Notes: generated by a model from the sequence alone, not told the origin. Shown: positions 21,851-33,119, numbered from the stretch's first letter. The stretch is DNA of 64,000 bases from Oscheius sp. JU75 (GCA_037178855.1 JASJZC010000001.1:1054001-1118000), one strand, 5' to 3'. Translations and numbers: made by a program.

Positions 21851-22135
21851 AATTAGCGGCGATTTCGCAAGCTGTCCTATGGCTTACGAGGATTCAGTAG
21901 ATAGACAGAAACTGCTGATTGTCCCAGTCATCCTCTTTGCAGAGAAGAATATGCGAGAGAGTGGGTGCCCCTATCTCCCAGGATGATATTGTTTACTTCC
22001 CCCTATGCGTCATCGTCTCTCCCCTTTGGATCTTTCACAACTGCTACACGTGTCTAGTTCCAACTCGGATGCTGCCAACTAGGCACTGGAATTGCTTATA
22101 AGAACGAGACGGAATGGGAGAGACATCAAGTAACC

Positions 22136-22587
22136 ATGTCTTCCTCTTCCCTCGACGTCGTCACTCTCAATGTTGGTGGACAGAAGTTCATGACTACCAG
22201 ACATACTCTCTCTGCAAAGGAGGATAGCTTTTTGGCTAAGGTTGGCTCTTCCTATCTCTTTGTCTCTCAATCTCTTCCTTTGTCTTTCTGTTTTTTTTAA
22301 TCTATTTCTCGTTTCCAGTTGGAAAAGCACAATCTGGACGGCGAAATCTTCATCGACAGAGACCCAACCGTCTTCCACTTGATTCTGAACTACCTTCGCG
22401 ATGACAGAGTCGTTTTCCCAGCTGATGGACTGACTGCTGCTCTTCTGTTCCAAGAAGCTAAGGTATGGTTTTTGTTTAACAGTTCACACAGTGCTATTTT
22501 CAGCATTACAAGTTGGACAAGTTGGTCGAAATGATTTCGATGAAAAGCCTCAATTCAAACGGATATATGGATCTGAAAGAGTTTTAA
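22136..22587 (+). CDS. Short T1/BTB (KCTD-type tetramerisation) domain protein
   Basis: Three exons (22136-22240, 22319-22462, 22504-22587) encode 110 aa made up almost wholly of a potassium-channel tetramerisation/BTB domain. The sequence is VVTLNVGGQKFMTTRHTLS, then LDGEIFIDRDPTVFHLILNY LRDDRVVFP, and FQEAKHYKLDKLVEMI. No channel, MATH or C-terminal partner domain follows, so it resembles stand-alone KCTD-like proteins, which commonly act as Cullin-3 adaptors or oligomerisation modules. The start is the first ATG, eight codons before the conserved TLNVGG. Confidence 0.9.
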
Positions 22588-22712
22588 AAATGAATACTGA
22601 TTCCTGTGAAAGATTCTGGAAGACAGAGAGACACAGAAACCGAGAGACAGTTCAGACTCTTTATTAGTTTGCATTTTCATGATATGTCTCTCCGCTATAC
22701 ACATTCTTCTTA

Positions 22713-25700
22713 TTACTTTCCAGTTCCTGGACAAGGATAGCATTTCGCCGTACCCAAATCTCTCTTCTTCCTCTTCCTCGCGTCCAAGTGCGGTGTACAG
22801 ACGTTACAGTCATCCAGGAAGCTCCTCTTGACCCTGTGTCTGCATTGCGGGAAGGACATGCAATTGTGCTCCGAGGCGTTGATATCGGGACCGCCGAAGT
22901 TTCTCTTGACTCTCTTCCCATCAAATCCTTTGCCGCAACGGTCGCACTTCTTGCGTCGGAATCCGCCCTACAGACTACTTGGTGAGAGAGAAAAATCGTG
23001 ATCCTACCTCTCGCTTGGTTCTTTGATGGTAGACCTTTTTGTAGACAGCGAATTCGACCTCGTTTAGGCAGTCTTCAGTCTGGTCACAGGCTTGCTTTCG
23101 GCGCGGAGAATCGTCCTGAAGGATCACTTTCACTGTCGCTCTCTGAACTCACATTGAATCCTTTCTCATATCCCTTCCTCTTCCTAATATCAGCTATAGC
23201 CTCTTTCAGAGACATCGGCCTCTCATCAGCGTCTCTCTTCTTCCTGCTAGCCAGAGCCAAAGTGACCCAAGCTGGACAAGGGACACATGTACCAGCATTG
23301 TCGGGAGCAAAGAACTGTCTCTTTGACCTGACATGCTCCTCATGGGCCTCGACCAGAGCCTGGTGTTCTTCCAAAGCCTTCTGGTGCTCAGCCACGGCCA
23401 GATGGTAGTTATCGTAAGCTTCAGCATTCCTCTTCTTTCTCTTCTTGGAGGCCAGGACACATGCAGGGAACTTCATGCAAGTTCCACTGCCTCCACTTTC
23501 TGAGCTTGTCATGTTACTGTCACTATCACTGCTACCCACGTTCTGAGACAGCACTCTTGGACAGAACCTTGACAATATCCAGAATTCCCTTGGGGTTGTA
23601 GGCCTGTCTCTTCATTCGGGGATTGATGTCAAACTCCTCGTTGTCACACTGCTCAGTGTCTCTCTTCTCGCGACGAAGACATTGCTAAAGATTGGGTATG
23701 TCCTCTGTCTCTCTGTCTCTGAACTCACATCTCTCTCAGCCTCTCTCTTCTTCCTTCCATAGTACCCTCCCTGGCAGGGTTCACAGTACTGAGATCCAAA
23801 TGCGTTCCTCTTCCTTCTGCCCAGAGTACACTGAGGATGAGGAAGACAGTTTCGCTTGACTCTCTTATGAGGAATACCGACAGCAGACTGGGGCAGGGGC
23901 TGTTGGGCAAAGGGATCGGCGTTAGTGGCCTGGGGCTGGAGGTAAGTGCACCTGAAATAGAGGTTGTGTACTGTCTATCTGTCTCTATCTCTCTCACCTC
24001 TGACAGTCCAGAGATCTCTTGTGTCTGATGATTCGTCTTCCTCCAATACAGATACTGCATCCCAGTCCGGCTCTCTTAATTCTCAAAGCTCTGTGTTCCT
24101 CATAGAGTCGCCCAGCTCTGGGTGGAGACTGAACAACACTAGCTCCTTCCTCCAAGATGGGCTCCAAAACTACAGGTCTCTGCTCAACCAGAGTAGGAGC
24201 AGCAGCAGCCTTAGCCTTTGCCGCGACCACCTTCTTGGCAGCTTCGACAGGTTTCGAGGCTTGACTTTCTGAAACGGCTGAAAAACTAACATAAGTCAGA
24301 GACGGGATATTCTTACAAGGCTGACAGTGGAGATGGTCGTGTCTCTTGGATCTCTTTCCGAGAGCCAATCTCTTGCGACAGGGACAGCTTGGACAGGCTC
24401 TGAGACAGGGAGGAACAGTCGCGAGGCAGTTCAAATTCGGAAGCTGCAGCTCTGGACAACAGGGCTGTGGTGGCGGATCGGGCGGACAGCAGGGCTTGAT
24501 GACCCCTGTGGTCTGGTCACAACAGTTGGGATTCTTGTAGTAACAGCAGGGACGACCACAGCCGCAGTCTGAAAAAAAAAGTGAGTCTCTGTCTCTCTGT
24601 CTCTCTATTCCTCACCTCCATTCTGGCATCCCTGACAGGGTGTTCTCGGATATTGAGGTGTGTTGCAGCACTGAACCGGAGGCTCTGGAGGCGGGGGTGG
24701 AGGAGGCGGAGGCGGTGGAGGTGGAGGAGGCACAGCAGCGGGGCAGCAAGTTCTCGGGGTAGCTGGAGGTGCAGGAGGAGTCTCCGGTTCTTCCTCATAC
24801 TCTTCATACTCCGGACGACGACCTCGACAGCACGGTTTCGGACAGCAGTTCGGTGTGGCCGGGCAGCAGGGACCATAAGCCGGCTGACAGCAAGGCTTGG
24901 GAGGGGGTGGAGGTGGACAGCAGGCTAGAGGAAGAGGTGCCGAGGAGCAACACGCTGAAGGAAACATCGACAGAGACAGAGACAGGGACTCACAACTGCT
25001 ACAACAAGCCCTATTCGGGAAGAGATCACAGCCACTGCAACCACAGGAGCATCTCTTTCTTCTACTCGTCCTCGATGTCAGGGGCACAAGATTGGTCTCG
25101 TTGACTAGAGAATGGACAGGCACGTCGAAATTCCTGATGTGGGAGTCCCATTTTACTGAAAATGGTCAAATTAGCCAGGCTTTCCCAACTTCCTTCCACT
25201 TTGTACCTATTGTGAACTTCATAGCCATTTTCTGGTTCAAAACATGATTTTTCGTCTTTTTGATGTTCAGCAAGACTAGCCCTTTATCTGCTCTGATACT
25301 TTGTAGAGCATCAAAAAGCCGAAAAAACACCTTACGTGGATGTAAATAAGCATTCATCGAGAACGAAATTCAAATGCGCGCTAGAAATGCCATTATGCAA
25401 AAAGTACGACAGAGACATTTTTGTGGCACGCGCAAGACGATTGGTTTTCTAATTCGGTTTATCAGGACCATGAAGGCATTTATTGCAGTTTGGATGTTCT
25501 ACAAAGTTGAAACTATTTATCTAGGCTACAATTTTATAGAGATGAAAATGCTGAAAGATGCTGTTTTGGGTCAGAAATTGACATGTAAAGTGGCAGTGTT
25601 GCACCTCCGGGACAGGTAAAAATTGAATCGAGTTGTGTGAAATAAAGATTTTTAATCAGATTGTTACCTTTATTAAGAAAAACAATATCCGTGTGCTCGT

Positions 25701-25761
25701 CCGGAAATGAATCGGAAGCTTGAACTGCTGCCAGCAGAGCTAGCAGCAAGACGGCTAGCAT
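22713..25761 (-). CDS. Large Cys/Pro-rich secreted precursor with many basic cleavage sites
   Basis: Ten exons (about 770 aa) join in phase. Exon 1 (25668-25761) encodes a signal peptide, MLAVLLLALLAAVQA. After SRTSRRKR (furin-type site) comes CSCGCSGCDLFPNRACCSSC, then a region of paired cysteines and polyproline (CCPPPPPPKPCC, PPPPPPPPPPPPEPP), an Ala/Lys segment, and repeated modules of the type C-x-PxC...RKKR, for example NCLPHPQCTLGRRKR, CMKFPACVLASKKRKKR and CMSFPQCRHRVKR. The protein is thus a string of Cys-containing peptides separated by KR/RKR/KKR sites. No named domain is seen. The architecture suggests an extracellular matrix/cuticle or epidermal protein processed by proprotein convertases, by inference only. 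The exon 1-2 intron (about 0.5 kb) contains a foldback repeat. Confidence 0.8.
25255..25320. repeat. Foldback repeat in the Cys-rich gene's first intron
   Basis: Begins CTTTTTGATGTTCAGCAA and ends TTTGTAGAGCATCAAAAAG, which are complementary at the ends. Related to dispersed copies at 17713-17812 and 26660-26760. Confidence 0.5.
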
Positions 25762-26032
25762 CGAGGAGACAATGGCTTCCGAGAGCGGATCTCGCTTATC
25801 ACCGGGACGGCGAAATCGAAACAGACGACTGGTTCGGGCGGGAGCGAAAGGCGAGACGACCTGCTGATGACCGCCTCTGGCAGTTAGAAGGCTTGTGACC
25901 CTGACCGGTGCTAATAGGGGGAAAGTCGAGAAGAGAGACGCAGAGATACACAGAGATAGAGAAACAGAGAGACGCAGAGACACAGAGACAGACAGAGACA
26001 AACTCTGGCTAGCAGCTCAAACCCCTTTACTG

Positions 26033-26453
26033 TCACAAACAATTGAAAAAGCAAACTGTCCCATTATTCTTATCGAAAACGCACGACGTGCCGTTCTTGT
26101 TAAACCGGCAGGTGAAGCCATTATTTGACAAAAATATGCACAAGAAGGTGTTGACCAGTCCGAAGAAGAGCAAAATGGCCATTCTTGTGCAACAAGTCAC
26201 CCCAATAGCTCCAATATTCTGTCTCTTCGAAATTAGACGGGTCCGTTCACCTAAGTTAATATTTTTCTTCAGTTTTTTTGCACCCACCGGCTGTGTAATA
26301 CCCTGAATACTTGGCTATTTTGGCCGCTGTGCTCTGCGGCTGGGATTCAGATTCCTTAAAGCCGAGACACTTGACCAGACAGATGAGGAACCAGGGCAGG
26401 ATTAGAGCTCCAAGTATGCTCGAGACTATAGCAAGGAGAATGCAGGAAACCAT
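26033..26453 (-). CDS. Small two-TM Cys-containing protein, paralogue A
   Basis: Exon 1 starts MVSCILLAIVSSILGALILP followed by WFLICLVKCLGF: one or two membrane helices with cysteines at the ends. Exon 2 encodes IGAIGVTCCTRMAILLFFGL followed by VNTFLCIFL and a hydrophilic Cys/Asn tail ending CFFNCL. The exon junction is uncertain: the best phase-consistent join uses donor GG|GTGC and acceptor GAG|ACAG. The organisation (MVxCxLL... PW-L-C-VxC-G, then GAxGxxCCxR and TM, then a Cys-rich tail) is shared with the gene at 27576-27952. Function unknown; no family recognised. Confidence 0.65.
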
Positions 26454-27575
26454 TGTGGGGGAGGGCGTAGGCTCTTGTTTTGGACAAGAAACACTCTGTT
26501 ATTTGTCCGCGTTATCTCTACTACGCGGTTCAATGAACAGAAGTTAGGCAATAAATAGAACTCTTCTAGGTTTTGGTCACGAGCGTACAGGAGTGGCTCA
26601 GAACTTTGGATAGGAATCGGCTATCAAAAAATCAGCCGTTTAGGGATCGAGGTTGCACTTTTTCCTTTTGGATGTTTTGCAAAATTTTAGAGCAGAAAAT
26701 ATGCTACAAATTTGCAGAACATCGCAATATAAAAAATGCAACCTGGACCCCGAACTGGCTGATTTCTGTTGCGTCCCCTGAGCGCTGGAATCGGCCCGTC
26801 CCGGCCCGACCTCGACATGATGACAGGAATGCCTGAACAGAGCACATATGTCAGGGAATCAGTGAATTGCTGGAGAAATATGATAGCGGTAGCTGACACA
26901 GAGACAAGATGACAGGGTTTATAGGCAGATACAGGGCGAGAGCTAACAGTTTTAATCATTATAACAACAGTTTTGAAACAAAAGACGTACTAAACGTGTT
27001 TTCCAGCGTTTCATGAATCGTGTGGGACTCGAACCCGACCCCGTCGACGCCGCTAACTGACTGAGCCATGCGGGTAGGCCTAATTCACTATATACATGAT
27101 CTATGATGACAGTCAAAAACAGAGATTTGCCCAAGGGCTGTTTAAACTTTTTCTATTGATTCTTTCCACAGTGTGTAGTTCTCCGACGGTCAGACAGCTT
27201 TCATTGATCTTGGGAACATGTTGCCCTCGGGGTATTCTAGCCAACTGACCATTCAATCTATGATTTCTTACCACCTCTCTGCTGCTAACTCTTTCCCACA
27301 AGTTTCTTTCCCACAATCCACAAACATTGCAACTGCACGTCCCACCCCTATAGTAAAATCACGAGTGTGGAATTATCTCCGCTGGATTTTGAGGCACAGG
27401 TCATCAGATGACGCGAGAACAGTGTGTTCTACATAAAACTCAAAAATCCCATGTTCCGAGCCGACTTTTGATGCCACTCACGTCACTTCCAAATCCTCTT
27501 TTCCCACTGTTTCTATTCTTGCATCCAATTACGCTGTTGCCTAGGTTATTCTCATTGGTACCTTCTCAACCAGAA
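26454..27575. other. Shared upstream region of the two small-TM paralogues
   Basis: The two paralogues are divergent, so this 1.1 kb holds both promoters. It contains a dispersed repeat copy at about 26660-26760 and, on the minus strand at 27014-27080, a tRNA-like relic (TGGCTCAGTCAGTTAGCGGC ... CGGGTTCGAGTCCCAC) whose end stems do not pair. No coding sequence seen. Confidence 0.5.
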
Positions 27576-27952
27576 ATGGTCGACTGCCTACTTCTATCGG
27601 CTGGAATCGGTCTCGGAAGTTGCTTGGTTCTTCCTTGGATCCTTCTTTGTATTGTCAACTGTTTTGGATATGGGAGAGGTGGAGTCGAGGCCGGGAGCTG
27701 TGCTGCGGCTTGCATGGCTTGTGGAGAAGGGACAGAGAGACAGAGACAGCCACTCTCCCATTTTTAGGTGAGACTCCATGCTACGTGTCAATCTGTCAGT
27801 CTTGGGGAGCAGCTGGCTTCTCGTGCTGTTGTCGTCTCCTACTGGGCATCATTCCCGGAGCCATTGTCGCATACTTCTGCTACCAGTATTCCGAAGATGG
27901 AACTGTCTGTCTAACGAGCCTGTTCAGTGGAAATGATACTGTTTCTTGTTAA
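27576..27952 (+). CDS. Small two-TM Cys-containing protein, paralogue B
   Basis: Exon 1 encodes MVDCLLLSAGIGLGSCLVLP followed by WILLCIVNCFGYG and a Gly/Ala/Cys segment (CAAACMA). Exon 2 encodes AAGFSCCCRLLLGIIPGAIV AYFCYQYSEDGTVC and ends GNDTVSC. The intron contains GAGACAGA repeats; its exact borders are ambiguous (acceptors CTGTCAG or GGGGAG). Matching cysteines and the PW-L-C-VNC pattern show common ancestry with the gene at 26033-26453. Function unknown. Confidence 0.65.
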
Positions 27953-28324
27953 TTTGTTAGTAAACCTTGTCAGCCTTTTTCAATGTGACAACATGATGAG
28001 ACAGGGACATAAAGTCCATACAGAACGTTGCGTGCCGCTACACGAATTCAAAGTAGCGGTTCTATCAAAGACGACGCACAGATCACAATCAATACTTCCT
28101 GGAATCATAAGTCAGACCCACTCTCATCCAAGCGTCAACCATCGTCCCGGACCTCTACTTTCGTAAGTTTTCTTCCATCCTGAACTCCAGAACTGACCAG
28201 AATTTTTGAGCGACTTGTCTGTTATCTTCTTTCCCATCTATCTCTTATCAAGTATAAATTTTTCAGCCCTTCTTTCAAAGTCTTCGCCCACAAATTGGCT
28301 AACCATCATCACTCTAGTCGAAGA

Positions 28325-29113
28325 ATGACAGTGAACAAAAAACATGTCTCGTTCTCTCTTCCTCACGAGCATGACGGCAAATTGACGTCTGGTGGTCAGC
28401 CTACAGAAAATATAAATAAATGGATAGTGCTGGAGGAGCAGAAAGTAACGGGTGAGTCCAACGATAGAGAGGTAGAGAGACAGAGAATCAGAGAGACGGA
28501 GAGACAGAGAGACAGAATGATGGGACTGAAAGACAAGGAGCCAGAGAAACAGAGTCAGAGAGACAGGGAAACAGAGAGACAGCTTCCGCTTCAGAATTCT
28601 TCACTGGTCTTTTCTCCAGCATAACGGACTCAGAGAAGAGGACAGAACTGAAGGACAAAACAATAGCTTTTCTCAAAGAGGTACTACCCCGGTTTTTTTT
28701 TTACCCGCTTCTTCAGAACCAATTCACAATAGGAACAGGTGCCGCAGTCGTTGGAGCAGCTGCTCTGTCCTCAGTGGCAATCCCAGCAGCAGTTGGAGCA
28801 ATGGGATACGGTACAGGTGGTATTGTGTCAGGAAGTATTGCTGCAAAGACCATGGCTCTGGGAAATGGTTAGTTTCCTCGAACAATAGACTAAGTTTCAA
28901 TGTTTAGGAATCACTCCAGCTGTGGTCTCAGTCTGTCAGAGTATCGGTGCGACTGGAACTATTAGTGCAGGGGCACAGGCAGTGACTGGAGCAGCAGTGG
29001 CTGGAACATCACTTGGAGGAAAAGTAATCAAAGGAATCTTGAAGAAGAAGACCTCTGACAAGCTGCCTCCTGATGATACAGATGATTCTAAACCATGGAA
29101 ATCCAAATTGTGA
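28325..29113 (+). CDS. IFI27/ISG12-family (IFI6/27-like) small membrane protein
   Basis: Four exons (28325-28451, 28595-28680, 28717-28867, 28908-29113) join in phase. A hydrophilic N-terminus (MTVNKKHVSFSLPHEHDGK) precedes the ISG12 domain: VVGAAALSSVAIPAAVGAMG, GYGTGGIVSGSIAAKTMALG, then GITPAVVSVCQSIGATGTIS AG. These Gly/Ala helices with GF/YGTxGIxxGSxAA and VxxxQSxGAxG are diagnostic of the family. The C-terminus is charged (KKKTSDKLPPDDTDDSK). Vertebrate members are interferon-induced mitochondrial or ER proteins; the nematode role is not established. Exon 2 must start at 28595 (CTTCAG|AATTC), because the later AG breaks the frame. An in-frame TTG upstream is not a start. Confidence 0.88.
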
Positions 29114-29369
29114 ATGAAGGGTCTCTGTCTATGCCTGTCACAGTCACTGCCCTGAGAAGGACCAGTTCCTGCCACTGTCATTTTCACTGAAAAGGGTCGG
29201 TCACTGTCACCGTGGCTACAAACCGAGCCGGATGAGGACGTTTAGACTGTTGCCAGGACTGACGTACAAACTGCACAAGTTGCGTCTCGACCCAAAGCGA
29301 CGCAACAGGTCAGCAATCGATAGTCCCAGATCCTGACCCCAGTCTCTTAAGTCATTAGAGGTGTTAACC

Positions 29370-30388
29370 ATGGCCCTTGCTGTCTACCATTGTGCGTATC
29401 TCCCTTATTTCTGGACTAATACAACTTTTCAGTGGATCCAAAAGACTGTCCGAAGGCGCCAAAAGTCAACTGCGCTCTTTACATTGACTCTGAGATAGCT
29501 CCCATTTCAAGACCCGAGACTAAACGATGGCAAGAAGTGGGTGAAGGACTTCTGTTCTGTCTTTTCACTCTCGGTCTCATCTATCTCCTAATGAGTTCTG
29601 GAAGGAAGGAACTTAGTAAGTCGATTTTGACACAGAAAGAAAAGGAGGGTTCTGGAATCAACTGATGGGAATAGGAGAGCTAGTAAACAGCGTAAATAAG
29701 AGAGCGGAAGGGGACAAATATAGAGACAGGAGGGGTACTGATCAACGGAGACAGTGACAGTGATTTTGCTTCGTTTCAGAAAAGGAAAAAGAAGTCTCTC
29801 CCAGTCTCTCCACTCCTCCAATCTACGGTACTTTTACCTATAAGAATCCTTAGTCTTTGTAACAGGCGAATGGCTCTACTTGAACGAAACCAACCAATAC
29901 TACATGGCGGTGGAAGGCTATTTCGACTTTGACGGATGCAGAGATCTGTGTGTCCAGAATGGAAGTCAGATGGTTTCTATCCATAGTGACATCGAGAACG
30001 AGTTTGTCTTCAGTAAGTCTGATCACTGTCTCTCTGTCTGTCTCTTTGTCACTCTGTGTCTCTGCAACCACGACTTTCAGACATCTCGACCACTTGGAGA
30101 ATGGATGGAGACCACAATGACTGTACTTGGATCGGTATGCGCCGCTGTCAAATCATCCGCCCCGACGGTGCTCCCGGCTGGTGCAATGTAGACGGCACCC
30201 CTGCCGACTACACCCACTGGGACACCTATAATGGACATCCTGAGCCGAACAATAGTGACGGTTTCGAAGACTGCGTGGAGATTTATAGCGACAAGAGCTG
30301 TCCCCAGAAGCTGTGCCGTGCCAAATGGAATGACATCGACTGTGACTGGAAACATCGCATGTGTGTTTGTAAGAAGGACGCCCTTTAA
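29370..30388 (+). CDS. Type II membrane protein with C-type lectin domain
   Basis: Five exons join in phase from MALAVYHLDPKDCPKAPKVN. A single TM segment (GLLFCLFTLGLIYLLMS) at about residue 50 is followed by a short basic/Pro stalk (KKEKEVSPSLSTPP) and a full C-type lectin domain: GYFDFDGCRDLCVQNGSQMV, WIGMRRC, HPEPNNSDGFEDCVEIY, AKWNDIDCDWKHRMCVC. The EPN motif and WND Ca2+ ligands are intact, so calcium-dependent mannose-type sugar binding is expected from family rules. There is no cleavable signal peptide, so the lectin head should face outward from a type II anchor. It sits between two IFI27-type genes. The third intron holds CTGTCTCT repeats. Confidence 0.9.
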
Positions 30389-30841
30389 ATGAAACGTTGG
30401 GAAACAAACATTTCTAGCTTACAGGACTCCTTGCTTTCAGGAACTAATTGAACTGTTAGTTTTATCAAAAACAAGATAATTTCCGAAGCAAATGACGATG
30501 TGCTTTTGCTGCTCGAAGAACCCTTCCACCCCGAAATCTATCATATCCCCTGAGCAAGGAGTATATCCTATCCAGGTTACCACGACATCCCTTGCTACTA
30601 AACAATGCGGATCAGTGTGAAATTCTGAGCATTCCAACAGAGGCTATCAGACACTACCAAGTGGCGCAGGTTACTGGAGAGTCAGTTATCAAGCTGTCAG
30701 AACGTCATTCCTGTCTGTCTTCCCTCTCCCTCTCTTTTCGAACCTCTTCGCTCGTGACTATTTCGGTAAAATGGCCTTGCAAGGAGGAGACTTCATTAAA
30801 TGTTAACCAGAATAAGTACATTACAAAACAGAGAATCGTAT

Positions 30842-32265
30842 CTAAATTATGATGGCGGCGATGGCCGCTCCTGCCCCGGCGACTGCCCCTGTAGCAGCTT
30901 GAGTTGTTCCCGCGATAGCTCCAGTGGCTCCAATTGATTGAAGAACAGATACGGCGGCCGGTGTGATTCCTTCAATTTTTCTAGTCAAAACGCATAAAAT
31001 GTTAACTAACCGGCTCCCCATGACATCATCGTGGCTCCCCAGCTCCCGGCAGCGATTCCGGCCGTTCCGAATCCCAGAGCTCCAGCAGCGGCTGGAATAA
31101 TGATCGGGGCGGCAACGACGCCTCCTACGGCTGCCGCAGCTGCGATTCCAACCGGTCCGGTAGCGGCGATGGCTGTTCCGGCGGCTGAAAAGTGAGTTTG
31201 AGACTATTTTGGTAGTCTAAATAATCTGAAGTCGTGAAAATGACAGCTTATTTTAAAAATTAGAGATCACTACCGTAATTTTTGCTTTCGTGGCGGGGCC
31301 TCATTGAATACTCAGCCAAGATTTGATTAAAGGACTGCCGCGCTTTTGTTTGAGCGAGGTTCCCGTCCCGAAAAGATGGGTTACGGTAGTGATTTTTGGA
31401 TTTCGTACAAACCATAGTGAACATACACCTCGATACATTCCAATACTGACCGCGTATCGATGCCTACATCTAAGAGGGATGTGCACTTTCTGTCCTGGTT
31501 GAACTGTCAACTAATCTTGAGATTTCCGTCAATTTAGGGGGTTCTGTCATGAAGCTACCCCAGCGTAATTTAGCGTTTCTTGTGAAGAGTAGAAGAAAAC
31601 TCGCCTCCTGCGTAGGTGGCTGCAGCAGTTCCGGCTGTTCCGACGGCTGCGACAACTCCAGGAGCGGCGGCAGTGATGGCAGTTCCGGCGGCTGGAAGGG
31701 AGTGAGTCGGGTGGTTTTATGAGAGGAAGATCTTTGTTTTTAACTCTTTAAGTCGTCGGTTCGGGCCGTGAACTGGCGACGGTTCCGGTCTATATTTTCG
31801 ACAAAGAGACCGGGTCGAACCACGAGCATGGGCCAAAGCGCGCATGGATTAGGCTCAGGTTTCTCGACAGATTCGCATGAACTGCTGTGAAAAGGTTTTA
31901 AAAGCTTACCGGCCGCGTAGGCAGTAGTAGCAGCAGTTGCACTTCCGACGGCGGCCACCATTCCGGGAGCTGCAGCGGTTATGGCGGTGCCAGCGGCTGA
32001 AATATCTTTTTTAGTCACGAAAACTGAATATTGTCTCTTTTTTATGGCTTTTCAAACAACCCGGGTCCCATATTCCAGTCTAGCCTCTTAATAGGTTTTC
32101 TCAGCTGTTCCGCTTCGAACTCCTGCCCATTTTCACCCAAACCAAAACAAACTGTATTGTAAAAAGCTTACCAGCAGTGGCTGTGCCCACCGAGGCAAGA
32201 ATCCCGGGCGCGGCGGCAGTCATAGCCTGTGCGGCCGTGTAGAGGGCTCCAGCGATCAGAGCCAT
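30842..32265 (-). CDS. IFI27/ISG12-family protein with duplicated N-terminal exons
   Basis: Five exons: 32172-32265, 31910-31996, 31605-31691, 31011-31184, 30842-30969. The last two carry the ISG12 domain: AAVGGVVAAPIIIPAAAGAL, GFGTAGIAAGSWGATMMSWG, and ITPAAVSVLQSIGATGAIAG. Exons 2 and 3 are both 87 bp and encode near-identical Ala-rich units (AAGTAITAAAPGMVAAVG versus AAGTAITAAAPGVVAAVG); exon 1 is a third, shorter version (AQAMTAAAPGILASVG). All exons are phase 1, so units can be added without a frameshift. Exon 3 ends with a GC donor (GGAG|GCGAGT). The ATG follows TTCCAG|A, a likely trans-splice site. The intron before exon 4 carries a MITE copy. The function is probably membrane association; the rest is unknown. 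Confidence 0.85.
31263..31398. mobile_element. MITE-like element, copy 1 (TIR ATCACTACCGTAA)
   Basis: Begins GATCACTACCGTAATTTTTG and ends GATGGGTTACGGTAGTGATT; the 13 bp ends are inverted repeats. Its reverse complement aligns with the element at 49704-49828 through ATCACTACCGTAACCCATCT and GGCAGTCCT. Located in intron 3 of the 30842-32265 gene. Confidence 0.75.
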
Positions 32266-32929
32266 TCTGGAAGTTTGTTTAATTATAGTAAAAAATGGTA
32301 TTTAAGAGGAATATAAGCGAAATTTATGGTGAAATAACGATATTTGGTGTCGAAAAGCGTATTTTTAACTCAGGATAACATAATAGGAGAGATAAGAGAA
32401 GGACAGCTGGCTGTCCGGAGCCTCCCTCATCCCTTTATCGGGTCACGCGAGCGGTGAGAAAAACCCTTATCACCGGGAACACGTCGTCATGAGCAGTCTT
32501 TCGAAAACACACGGTGTTTATGTGAACATTTTTGGAGGAAACTATGGGCTTGGAGCTGCAGAGATGGGGAGAAAACGCAGTGGTGTCGGTCCGTGCGTCA
32601 TAATGTCCACACAATTGCCTGTCAACATTAATTCCCAAAAATAAGCTGACAAGGGAAAAGTCAACTGTGGGGGCAGCTTCTGTTAATAGGGAAACGGTGC
32701 AGCCGCCTGTTACCAGTACCTATTAAGGACAAAGGGCTGCGAAGCTAACCGAATTCTGACTTTTTCGTAGTCACAGAGGATTTTCTAAAAAAAATAGTCA
32801 AGGACCCCCTCGATGAACCATCATTTTAGCCGGTTATGTTTGAAGGTTTTTGGATGGGTTTCAGTGCGTTTGAGGCCTATTTGGTATGTTTTTTTTAGCG
32901 CCCCTCAAAGTAGCATGTTGAAATAGTTT

Positions 32930-33045
32930 GCCCATCACAGGGATCGAAGCCGAGTCCTCTGGTTAATTGTGGATCATCTTAGCAATACACCAACTTCTGC
33001 ACTAAAATTTTAAAGGGCTGCAACATTGTTCGGACATATTCAGGC
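32930..33045 (-). repeat. tRNA-derived interspersed element
   Basis: Minus strand: AGAAGTTGGTGTATTGCTAA (box A-like) and CTCGGCTTCGATCCCTGTGA (box B-like), with the flanking GGGCTGCAACATTGTTCGGA shared in outline with 4798-4895. Intergenic, in front of the 30842-32265 gene. Confidence 0.6.
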
Positions 33046-33119
33046 ATACATCTCGTAAAACCTGATGAAGTCTCCTGATCTTACGCTTCAAGTATGCGCT
33101 GAAAAGCGCGCGCGAACTT

